Of a stretch of DNA of 64,000 nucleotides, positions 16,591-24,293 are shown piece after piece. A program made the position numbers and the translations under genes. The notes under the pieces are model-generated. The model was not told the DNA's origin, searched no databases, and saw only the letters and a program-made list of their open reading frames with translations. Source of the stretch: Streptomyces syringium (GTDB taxonomy: Bacteria > Actinomycetota > Actinomycetes > Streptomycetales > Streptomycetaceae). Location: assembly GCF_017876625.1 (NCBI RefSeq), contig NZ_JAGIOH010000001.1:4113501-4177500 (forward strand). Direction: 5' to 3'. How positions within the stretch are numbered: position 1 is the first letter of the stretch; every line of letters starts with the position of its first letter.

Positions 16591-17028
16591 TCAGTCCCTG
16601 TTGGGTGAGCCTGTGGTGCGTGTCATGTTGAAGGTGAGGCTTGAGAAGTCCCGCCCTTGAAGCACCGGACCGTTCTGGGTGCCGCCGCTGATGCTGTTGT
16701 GGACATCGCCACTCGATGAGCTGGGCTGTGCTCGCTGCCACCACTCCTCGAGCAGTACGCGGAACTCTCCATCCAGGGCCGCTCGTACGCCGAGGGCAGT
16801 GGCCAGTGCCTGCGCGCGCATCGGGTCGACAGGGTCTCCCTCCAGCGCGGCGACTTCCAGTTCGCCGGAGCTGACCTGCGGTGTCCCGTCTTCTTGCGTT
16901 CCCTGTGCCGCGGCTCGCCCGAACGGACGCCGCACCAGTGCGGTAAGTCCTTGCCACGCCTGACGACCGGCTTCGCCGCCGAGCCCGCCGGCCAGCGCGG
17001 CGAGGGCCGCTGCGGTGATCGGGTCCAT
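16591..17028 (-). CDS. Small putative effector with C-terminal RHIM-like motif
   Basis: 145 aa from ATG 17028 (GGAG 8 nt upstream). The N terminus is a hydrophobic/amphipathic helical segment (DPITAAALAALAGGLGG, then AWQGLTALVRRPFGR). A Ser-rich linker near 100-110 leads to residues 111-134, which carry NSISGGTQNGPVLQGRDF. That tail shares N-x-[LI]-S-G...G-P-x-[VL]-Q-[AG]-R-D-[IF] with the N terminus of the 497-aa neighbour. Small proteins with a membrane-active N domain and a C-terminal amyloid motif are known as cell-death effectors triggered by a partner bearing the same motif. That role is proposed here by analogy. Confidence 0.65.
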   Translation of the reverse strand: MDPITAAALAALAGGLGGEAGRQAWQGLTALVRRPFGRAAAQGTQEDGTPQVSSGELEVAALEGDPVDPMRAQALATALGVRAALDGEFRVLLEEWWQRAQPSSSSGDVHNSISGGTQNGPVLQGRDFSSLTFNMTRTTGSPNRD

Positions 17029-17114
17029 GCTGGGGACTCCCTCGTTTGGTAACGGATCCCACCTTAAGTTGGCCTCACAGCCTCCCGAAGCGGTTCCGGC
17101 ATATCCAGGTCCGC

Positions 17115-17157
17115 ACGGGCCCGGACTGATGTAAGTGAGACCAGAATTGAGCCGGGA
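17115..17157. repeat. Direct repeat, copy 2
   Basis: ACGGGCCCGGAC, nine variable bases, then TGAGACCAGAATTGAGCC and GGGA. It is the same layout and spacing as 14601-14644, with one substitution and one deleted A in the arm motif. Together the two copies bracket the RHIM-like gene pair. Confidence 0.6.
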
Positions 17158-17165
17158 GGTGGCCC

Positions 17166-17828
17166 TCAGGGTGAATCGATGCTCACGCTGAGGCAGTCGT
17201 TTGAGTCCACCGCCATGCTAGTCGGAGTGGTGACGATGATGCCGTATTCGGTCCCGGCCAGTGCTCTCGCGGCGGTGCAGTGTTGGCCGGCGTCGCCGCC
17301 GGTGAACTCGATCTGAATCGAGTCGCGGCGGTCAGCTGGGTTCGCTTCCTCGGGGTTACCGGGCTGGATGTACGCCGCCTTCACGTCCTGGAGGTGCCTG
17401 ACCCATGCGGGCACCCCAGCTCCATAGCTGGGGGCCACGGATGGAGTGGCGTCACCGGAGCCGCCGAGGTCTGCCGTGGCTGTTGGCACTGCCTCCGAAG
17501 AGGGAGCGGGTACTTCCACCGTCGGTGATGTCTGTGGGGCTGCCGATGCGGGCTCGCTGCTATCGGTGTCGAAGAGCCCGTAAATCACCGCCAGGGCGAG
17601 TACACCGGCTACCCCGACGCCGACGAAGATCAGTCCGGTCCGGGAGGGCCTTGGTGGGGCGGGGGTCGTCAGGGATGACAGCCTGCTTGGAGGGACGGAG
17701 AGCTCGCTTCCCGTGTTGAGCATGCGTATCTCGACGTCGCCGTCGGCTGTGTAGCCGGTGACGTTGGCGCGGTTTCCCAGGTACAGGACGATCGAGCCGA
17801 TCGGGAAGCTCTGTGTCGCGGGCGTCAA
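17166..17828 (-). CDS. Single-pass membrane protein of unknown function
   Basis: 220 aa. Residues 8-50 look like a small beta-barrel (SIVLYLGNRANVTGYTADGD, then VEIRMLNTGSELSVP). A Pro-rich linker precedes a membrane helix at about 64-86 (GLIFVGVGVAGVLALAVIYGLF). A Ser/Thr/Pro/Ala-rich stretch and a roughly 80-residue C-terminal domain with two cysteines follow, presumably outside the cell. I do not recognise the family. It lies inside the tRNA-Ser island and has its own orientation, so its link to the restriction system or the RHIM-like pair is unclear. Confidence 0.65.
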   Translation of the reverse strand: MTPATQSFPIGSIVLYLGNRANVTGYTADGDVEIRMLNTGSELSVPPSRLSSLTTPAPPRPSRTGLIFVGVGVAGVLALAVIYGLFDTDSSEPASAAPQTSPTVEVPAPSSEAVPTATADLGGSGDATPSVAPSYGAGVPAWVRHLQDVKAAYIQPGNPEEANPADRRDSIQIEFTGGDAGQHCTAARALAGTEYGIIVTTPTSMAVDSNDCLSVSIDSP

Positions 17829-18079
17829 AGCGGAATCCTTCGGTGAACAGGGTGACTGCCTGGGGGAGATGCCTGGCGCGCACGTCTCACGATGTTGCGG
17901 TCGGTGCGATCACGTGACTGGGCTATTGGACTGCTTGGACGGCTGCTGCCGTGAGCACCATTCGGCCAACTGTCACGGAGGAGCTGTCCTGGCTGGGGAA
18001 CCCCAGCAAGCGCTGCCATCCAGCGCCTGTTTTTGCAATGGCTGGGCGATGGTGTGAACCGAGCTGGCTGAATAGACAC

Positions 18080-18922
18080 ATGGAGATTGGTGAGCACTGG
18101 GCCTATCGCGCCAGGCCGAAGGAGCTGGGTGCCTCGGTTCGCCGGGTTGAGATCGTTCGCGTGGGCGGGAGCGGCAGGTCCGGGTGGCTCCACGTGCGGT
18201 TCCTCAAGGGGGACGACGCCGGGCTGCAGGAGTGGGTCAACCCGAGTTCTCTCGTGGCACGCTGGGAGGACGTCGAGGCATTCCGAGCGGACGACGGGAG
18301 CGAGCTCGGGCTGGCCGAGGTGTCGCGGGGCGTCCGAGGAAGTGTCGACTTTGAGGCGGCGCGGTTCGTCCTTGGATTCGTTCGCCCGAAGAGCAAGCTG
18401 CGCCTGCGGCGCGGCGCCGCTGACGCCGGAATCTTGGAAATGAGCCGTCTCGACGAAGGCGCCAGGCTTGTCGGGGTGGAACCCGATGAGCTGCGGGGCG
18501 ATCCGATGGTCCACGAGAACCGCGAGGGGCTCTGCCTGGCAGGGTGGCCGGTCACGGAGCGCATCGCGCGCCTCGTGGCTGGCCGCCTCGCCGAGGACAT
18601 CCTTCCAGAGGTGGACCGCAGGCAGCAGGCCATCGATCAGGAGCGCACGCAGTCCTCCTGGTACTGCTACAGCCGCCGGGACGACCGCAAGCTGGACACG
18701 GAAGCGGCCGTCCTGCGGACCGTCCGGGAGTGGTGTGGTCAGGACAAGGCCGAGCGCTACGACGAGCTGGTCGCTCTGCGCGAGGAGGTCGTCCGGCTCG
18801 GGAAACTCGTGGAGAAGTCGGTGAAGGCCCTACGTGACCGCGGGCACGGCGTCATCGCCTCCACCATTGAGCGCGACCTTGGGGTCCATATCTCCAGCCT
18901 TGGTCCAGACGTTCGTCGGTGA
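18080..18922 (+). CDS. Conserved Streptomyces protein of unknown function (GEHWAYR family)
   Basis: 280 aa from ATG 18080, where the conserved start MEIGEHWAYRARPKE begins; the frame is open further upstream from 17951 but that part looks non-coding. The first 70 residues resemble a small Tudor/SH3-like fold (VEIVRVGGSGRSGWLHVRFLKG...WVNPSSLVARW). The C-terminal part is helical with a long coiled-coil-like helix (ELVALREEVVRLGKLVEKSV). No catalytic motif is visible. From memory, such genes often sit beside the 565-aa type encoded next door. The 3' ends of the two genes overlap by 71 nt. Confidence 0.7.
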   Translation: MEIGEHWAYRARPKELGASVRRVEIVRVGGSGRSGWLHVRFLKGDDAGLQEWVNPSSLVARWEDVEAFRADDGSELGLAEVSRGVRGSVDFEAARFVLGFVRPKSKLRLRRGAADAGILEMSRLDEGARLVGVEPDELRGDPMVHENREGLCLAGWPVTERIARLVAGRLAEDILPEVDRRQQAIDQERTQSSWYCYSRRDDRKLDTEAAVLRTVREWCGQDKAERYDELVALREEVVRLGKLVEKSVKALRDRGHGVIASTIERDLGVHISSLGPDVRR

Positions 18923-20549
18923 AGCCACGCCACGGCTCCGGCTCCGGCTTGGGCGGTTCGGCCTCTGCCTTGGGTTCTTCCTGCTGCGGAGGCTTCTCTT
19001 TCTCTGGCCGCTGCGGGTGCCAGCCGTCGAGGAAGGGCCTTAGCTGGTCGTCCGTGGGTTCCGCGTGGAGGCTGTGGCCGGTCAGGCTCCTGCCGGCCAC
19101 GGTCGGGTCGAGCCGGTCGGCCTCCGTCTTCCCCCACGTAGACCACTCGCGCAGCCGCTCGGCTTCGTGGGCGTCGTCCGAGGCGGAGGCAGCCTCGTCG
19201 AGCGCGGCGCAGAAGGCCCGCATCTCCCCTGCGGTCCGCCACTGCGCCAGCGCGGCGCCGAACCGGTCGACCCGTACGGCGTTCACCGCCTTGATCGTCG
19301 CGACGCTGACCGCCGCTTCCCACTTCCGCTGCGTGCGCTCCTTCTTCTCCGCCTCCCGCCGGCGGTGTTCCTCTTCTTCCTTGGCCTCTCGCAGGCGGCG
19401 TTCCTCCTCCTGCCGCTCCCGCTCCTCACGCTGACGCTGCTGTTCCGCCTCCCGCGCCAGCCGGGCCTGCTCCTCTTCCTCCGCGCGGGCCTTCAGTGCT
19501 CGGAGGACGGCATCGATCTGGTCCTCCAACGGCTTCTTGGCGGTGTCGGACCATTCCTTCTTCCAGCCGTAGCGGTAGCCGTAGCTGTACCCCGATTGCT
19601 GGGCCACCTGCAGCTCCAGCTCGCCGGACGGTTCGAGCCGGTGGGCCGGGGTGACCCGCTGCCAGTCGTACGTCCGCCGGCCTGGCTGCGTGGGCACGTA
19701 TCGGACCTGCTTCTGCCGTTCTTTGAAGCTGATCTCGTACGTCCTGCCGTGGACCGTGAGCAGCGGCCGCACCTGCCTACGCTTCTTCGACACCGCGATA
19801 TCACCGTGCCGTGCCAGAGCCTGCTCGGCGAGGAGTCGAAGGAGGGCAAGCACCCGTGGCAGTACCTCATCCGAGATCTCGAAGGCGCTGTGGTCCGCGG
19901 TGACCGCCGCGATCACGTCCTCGACGTCGGTGATCACGCGGCTGCGTGCCAGGCGGATCCGGTTCCACTCGGCGTCGTCCTCGCCCGTCACCCGGAGTAG
20001 TCCGAGGAAGAAGTCTCCCTTTGCCCGCCCGCTGTACTTTAGGTGGAAACCGTCCGGGGCACACTGCCGCGCGGCGTCGAAGGCCCGGCGATAGCGGGCC
20101 CGCTCTTCGGCACTTGGATCGGGGATCCGAAGGAATCGGCCGGCCTTCTGCACCTCCGCGATCAAGGCCGCGCCGACTTCCGCCGGTGACCGGAGTGGCG
20201 GCTTCGCAGGGCGCGCTGGCGCCAGCTTTGTCTCAGGCGGGGGTGCCACCCGCTGACGGGGAGGCGTCGCGGCCTCCGGCTTCGGCTTGGCGGCTGCCGG
20301 TCGTTGCTTGCGCGGGGCTGGCTCGGGCCGGTCCGGGTGGTGGCCGTGTTCCAGGTAGAAGCGACCGTCATCGGTGATCTCCGCCTGCCACCTCCCACCG
20401 TGCTTGGGCATGGTGATGAGGCCCCGGCTCTTGAGGGCGCGGGCGGTGACGGCAAGTTCCGGGCTCGCGGAAGTAACGGGATCCGTTCCCTCTTCGATCC
20501 GGGTGAGCGTGGCTAACTGTCGATCGTTGAGCGGCGACCATCGGTACAT
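18852..20549 (-). CDS. Conserved Streptomyces coiled-coil protein with N-terminal winged-helix-like domain
   Basis: 565 aa from ATG 20549. Residues 5-65 (LNDRQLATLTRIEEGTDPVT to GRFYLEHGHHPDRP) look like a small winged-helix domain, and a basic Pro/Ala linker follows. The middle domain (about 130-340) contains HLKYSGRAKGDFFLGLLR and KQVRYVPTQPGRRTYDWQRVTP. A highly charged Glu/Arg coiled coil spans about 345-420. The tail ends GWRYGPQGRAQWWRR. The family is common in Streptomyces but has no assigned function that I know. It lies in the defence island and overlaps the opposite gene by 71 nt at the 3' end. Confidence 0.75.
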   Translation of the reverse strand: MYRWSPLNDRQLATLTRIEEGTDPVTSASPELAVTARALKSRGLITMPKHGGRWQAEITDDGRFYLEHGHHPDRPEPAPRKQRPAAAKPKPEAATPPRQRVAPPPETKLAPARPAKPPLRSPAEVGAALIAEVQKAGRFLRIPDPSAEERARYRRAFDAARQCAPDGFHLKYSGRAKGDFFLGLLRVTGEDDAEWNRIRLARSRVITDVEDVIAAVTADHSAFEISDEVLPRVLALLRLLAEQALARHGDIAVSKKRRQVRPLLTVHGRTYEISFKERQKQVRYVPTQPGRRTYDWQRVTPAHRLEPSGELELQVAQQSGYSYGYRYGWKKEWSDTAKKPLEDQIDAVLRALKARAEEEEQARLAREAEQQRQREERERQEEERRLREAKEEEEHRRREAEKKERTQRKWEAAVSVATIKAVNAVRVDRFGAALAQWRTAGEMRAFCAALDEAASASDDAHEAERLREWSTWGKTEADRLDPTVAGRSLTGHSLHAEPTDDQLRPFLDGWHPQRPEKEKPPQQEEPKAEAEPPKPEPEPWRGFTDERLDQGWRYGPQGRAQWWRR

Positions 20550-20952
20550 GGTGACCGTCGTACCGGCCCCACCGAGCGCTCACAAGCGGAACGCTGACAT
20601 TCCCGACCCCCACCTGTCTGAGTGTCAGGTGCTGAGCGGCATCTCCACAGCTGGCGTCGCGAGACTGGGGACCGCGCTCAGAACCCGGGAAAGTACGGCG
20701 ACACCGACGACTGGTAGTGCTCCGGAACGCCGCCCACCGCAGCGAACCCCACTGGAGCGTCGGCCAGGTGGCCAGGGCGCGCGTCAGGCCCGCAGCACGA
20801 AGAGGCCCGGCAACCGCCACAGGTTGCCGGGCCTTCGCGCATTCGTCAGTCCACGACCACCCCGGAGGTCCTCACGAACCCGGTCGGGGACCACAACGTC
20901 ATCAGCGCCGCGCGTCGGTCCCCGGGTACGGGGTGGTGAACATGGCCACTGG
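20550..20952. other. Intergenic region (403 bp) with terminator and small inverted repeats
   Basis: No convincing gene. It holds the terminator at 20803-20834. Nearer the 565-aa gene is an imperfect inverted repeat, CTGACATTC (20594-20602) against GAGTGTCAG (20620-20628), which could be an operator or promoter element of that gene. Confidence 0.5.
20803..20834. terminator. Hairpin terminator of the hsd-xre operon
   Basis: Perfect 13-bp stem (20803-20815 and 20822-20834, AGGCCCGGCAACC and complement) with a 6-nt loop. It lies about 120 bp beyond the xre stop in the direction of that operon's transcription. Confidence 0.8.
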
Positions 20953-21171
20953 CTAGACGGCCTTGTCGCGGTTCCTCAGTTCGAGCGTGAGCCCGAGAGC
21001 CTGGGCGATCTTCGCGATGGTCGCGGTTGTGACGTCATGGTTCGCCTCGACTCGAGCGATGGTCGGGCGGGAGACGCCCGATTTTTCACCGAGTTCCGCC
21101 TGCGACCACCCGTGCTTCCTTCGAGTCTCGCGGATGGTGTCGCCGAAGTTCACCTGCTCGGGCTCGCTCAT
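20953..21171 (-). CDS. XRE-family HTH protein, last gene of the hsd operon
   Basis: 72 aa, almost entirely one helix-turn-helix domain (FGDTIRETRRKHGWSQAELGEKSGVSRPTIARVEAN). Its ATG overlaps the hsdR stop by 4 nt, so it is translated with the restriction genes. A small HTH protein in a restriction-modification operon often acts as a controller of the operon promoter. Paired repeats upstream of hsdM (27493-27535) are candidate sites. It also resembles HigA/HipB-type antitoxin HTHs, but no toxin gene is adjacent. Confidence 0.85.
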   Translation of the reverse strand: MSEPEQVNFGDTIRETRRKHGWSQAELGEKSGVSRPTIARVEANHDVTTATIAKIAQALGLTLELRNRDKAV

Positions 21172-24100
21172 GCCCCCGGCTCCTCGCTGCCGGACTTCGC
21201 ATTCGGGACGGAGCGGTGCTGGGCGTGAAGTGCGTCCGCAGCGATATCCGCGATCTGCTCAAGGAATGCCGGGTCAGTCATGTACGACTGGATCTCCTGC
21301 GACTCGCTGACCGTCTTCAGCACGGCGAGCCCGACGGCTCCGCTGAATCCCTCGGACGCTTTGAGTTGTGCGATGGTGTTGTTCTTTGCCATCGCCACGG
21401 CCTCCTCGTTTGCGTCGAGGAATCCCCAGAACGTCGTAATGAATCCAGAAACGCTCTCCGGGCTCACGTCGACGCCCTTGGCCCGGAACATCTCGTTGAC
21501 CTTGTCTATGGCCTCGTCTAGCGGACCGCGCTTCGGCGCGGCCTCGCCCTTGTACTCGCCGTCGAAGCTCGGGAGCTTGATGGCATCACCGCTGCCCTCG
21601 CTCAGCGAGTGGTCCTCGTTGATGGCGGACGGAACGAGCTTGACCCCCGAGAGCTGCACTCCTTCGAGGTAGCTGTCGTCGTAGTTGTTCCCGTTGGTGT
21701 GGAGATTGCGGGCCAGCAGCGTCGCGAGGATCGCGCGGCGGTGCAGCTCGGGGTCCTGGTAGTCGACGATCTGGCTGAGGAACTGCCAGGCATTGCGGTA
21801 GCCGAGCACATCCACGCGGAAGCCCTGCAGCGCCTCCTTCCGGGCCTTGTCCTTGGACAGTACGGCTTGCCGCCACTGCCCAGTCCAACGGTTCTTGATC
21901 GGCGAAAGAGCCTTGGCAATGGCCTCTCCGCCGGCATCGTCCAAGAAGGCGTCAGCGACCGCGTCCATCTCCTCGTGGGAGTAGAGCCCCGCAGTGTCGA
22001 GCCGCTCGCCAATCGTGACCAGTGCATTGGGATCGACGTCGCCGTCGACGTGCGCATCGGAGTAGTAGAGCTTGAAGTCTTTTTGGATGCTCGCCGGAGT
22101 GTTGCGGAAGTCGACGACCATCGGGGCGGTCTTGCCAGGGTAGATGCGGTTCAGCCGCGAAAGCGTCTGGACCGTGGCGACGCCGGAGAGCTTCTTGTCA
22201 ACGTACATGGCCATGAGGCGCGGCTCGTCGAAGCCGGTCTGGAACTTGTTGGCGACGATGAGGACCCGATAGATCCCCTCCTCGCGGAATGCCTTGGCGA
22301 CATCGCCGCGGCCGTTGAGCGAGACTTCGGTGACCGTATCGCCAGCCTCGTCGGTGAGCGAACCGGAGAACGCGACCAACGTGCTCATGTCGGTGTAGCC
22401 CTGGGCCGCGATGTAGTCGTCCATCTTCCTCGACCAGCTGAGCGCCTCGATGCGCGAGCTCGTCACGACCATCGCCTTCGCTTCACCGTCGAGCATGTGC
22501 ATCACGTTTCGGCGGAAATGCTCGATCACGACGCGGACCTTCTGCGCGATCGCGGTCGGGTGGAGGCGGGCATAGCGCACGATGTTGGAGACAGCCTCAC
22601 CGGTGTTGACATGGATTTCGGTTTCGCCTTCCTCCCCGTCAAGGGTCTTCTTCACCCGGAGGAACATGTCGTAGGTCGAGTAGTTCGTGAGCACGTCGAG
22701 GATGAAGCCCTCCTCGATCGCCTGCGCCATCGTGTAAGTGTCGAAGGCCTCCCAGCGACCGTCGCGTTCAGTACCGAACAGGCGCAGTGTTTTCGCCTTA
22801 GGCGTCGCGGTGAGCGCGATGAAAGTGATGTTGCTGGAGGCGGCAATGGCCGAGTCCTTGGCCAACAGCAGGTCGTCAGCACCGATGTCGTCTTCATCCA
22901 CGTCGAGCTCGATGTCGGCGAGCAGCTCCTTGAGCTGACGAGCGGTGGAGCCCGACTGAGAGGAGTGCGCCTCGTCCGCGACCACGGCCCAGCGCCTGCC
23001 GCGCAGCTCCTGAGTGTCCTCGATCAGCTTCATGACCTCGGGGAAGGTCTGCAGGGTGCAGGTGATGATGTGGTCGCCCTCGACGAGCGCCTTCTTCAGC
23101 TGCGGCGACTTCGCACCGGACTTCTCGCCGACGGTGACGACCAGCCCCTTGCTCGACTGCACGAGGCTCATGTCGTCGCGGATGTTCTCATCGAGGACGG
23201 TGCGGTCGGTGACGACGATGACAGAATCAAAGGTCGACTTCGAGTCGGCGCTCATGTGGCGGATCAGCCTGTGGCTGAGCCACGCGATCGTTTTCGTCTT
23301 CCCCGAACCGGCCGAGTGCCAGATCAGGTAGCGCTTGCCCGTGCCGTTTTCCTCGATGTCGGCCACAACCCGCTCGACGGCGCGCAGCTGGTGGAAGCGG
23401 GGGAAGACCAGACGGCCATCGCCCCTCTTGCCGGACTTGCTCGGCTCGAAGAGCGCGAAGTCCTTGAGGATGCGCATGAACATCGGGCGGGCGAGGATCT
23501 CGCGCCACAGATAGTTCGTCGACGAGCCGGTGCCCGACGGCGGGTTGCCCTCATGGCCCTCATTGCCCTGGTTGAAGGGCAGGAACATCGTGTCCCCGGC
23601 CTCGAGCTTCGTGGTCATGTAGACGAGGTCGTTGGACACCGCGAAGTGCACGAGAGCTCGGCCGGGCGCGAGCAGCGGACGGTTCTTCCCGGGCTTGCGG
23701 TCCTCCTTGTACTGCCGGATCGCGTGGTTGACCGTCTGCGTGTTGTCGGTCTTCAGCTCCAGCGTCGCTACAGGCAGACCGTTCGCGGTGAGCACGACGT
23801 CAAGGGTCTCGGTGGTCGTGGTGTCGAAGCGGACCTGGCGAAGGATCCGCAGGCGCACGGCGGCAGCGGCCTCGACTACCTCGGTGAGGTTAGGGTTCGC
23901 CGGCGGGAACGCCATCATCGGCCCGAACTTCGCGGTGGGCCGTCCGACCTGGGCGTAGGTGAAGCCCTTGCGCAGCACGCCGAGCAGCCCGCCCACCGGA
24001 TGCCCCGTGGTCGGGTCCATCCTCGTGACCTTGGCAAGCTCTTTGGTGATGTGCTGGAGCAGCTTGCGCTCGGCGTCGGTCTTCTGACCCTCGACCAGGT

Positions 24101-24293
24101 CGCCGGGCACCGCCTTCTCGTACTCGTCCGGGTACTGGGTGCTGAGCCAGTGCAACACGTCGCTGGGAATCATCGCGAGTCCGACGTCCCAGCTGGTCGG
24201 CTTGCCATCGCCCTCGTAGAGCCAACCCCGCTCGGCGAGCTCGGCGCAGAGGTTGCTCTCGAACTCCAGCTCCATCAGCTGCGCGTGGCTCAT
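21168..24293 (-). CDS. hsdR: Type I restriction endonuclease subunit R
   Basis: 1041 aa. The N-terminal nuclease domain carries the D...E-x-K core (D165, E179-L-K181). The motor follows, with Walker A HSAGSGKT at 326-333 and DEAH at 440-443; further SF2 motifs include FIALTATP and FQTGFDEPRLMAMYVDK. This is the ATP-dependent translocase and cleavage subunit that works with HsdM2S. Its ATG overlaps the hsdS stop by 4 nt and its stop overlaps the xre start. Length and motif order are normal, and I see no disruption. Confidence 0.95.
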   Translation of the reverse strand: MSHAQLMELEFESNLCAELAERGWLYEGDGKPTSWDVGLAMIPSDVLHWLSTQYPDEYEKAVPGDLVEGQKTDAERKLLQHITKELAKVTRMDPTTGHPVGGLLGVLRKGFTYAQVGRPTAKFGPMMAFPPANPNLTEVVEAAAAVRLRILRQVRFDTTTTETLDVVLTANGLPVATLELKTDNTQTVNHAIRQYKEDRKPGKNRPLLAPGRALVHFAVSNDLVYMTTKLEAGDTMFLPFNQGNEGHEGNPPSGTGSSTNYLWREILARPMFMRILKDFALFEPSKSGKRGDGRLVFPRFHQLRAVERVVADIEENGTGKRYLIWHSAGSGKTKTIAWLSHRLIRHMSADSKSTFDSVIVVTDRTVLDENIRDDMSLVQSSKGLVVTVGEKSGAKSPQLKKALVEGDHIITCTLQTFPEVMKLIEDTQELRGRRWAVVADEAHSSQSGSTARQLKELLADIELDVDEDDIGADDLLLAKDSAIAASSNITFIALTATPKAKTLRLFGTERDGRWEAFDTYTMAQAIEEGFILDVLTNYSTYDMFLRVKKTLDGEEGETEIHVNTGEAVSNIVRYARLHPTAIAQKVRVVIEHFRRNVMHMLDGEAKAMVVTSSRIEALSWSRKMDDYIAAQGYTDMSTLVAFSGSLTDEAGDTVTEVSLNGRGDVAKAFREEGIYRVLIVANKFQTGFDEPRLMAMYVDKKLSGVATVQTLSRLNRIYPGKTAPMVVDFRNTPASIQKDFKLYYSDAHVDGDVDPNALVTIGERLDTAGLYSHEEMDAVADAFLDDAGGEAIAKALSPIKNRWTGQWRQAVLSKDKARKEALQGFRVDVLGYRNAWQFLSQIVDYQDPELHRRAILATLLARNLHTNGNNYDDSYLEGVQLSGVKLVPSAINEDHSLSEGSGDAIKLPSFDGEYKGEAAPKRGPLDEAIDKVNEMFRAKGVDVSPESVSGFITTFWGFLDANEEAVAMAKNNTIAQLKASEGFSGAVGLAVLKTVSESQEIQSYMTDPAFLEQIADIAADALHAQHRSVPNAKSGSEEPGA

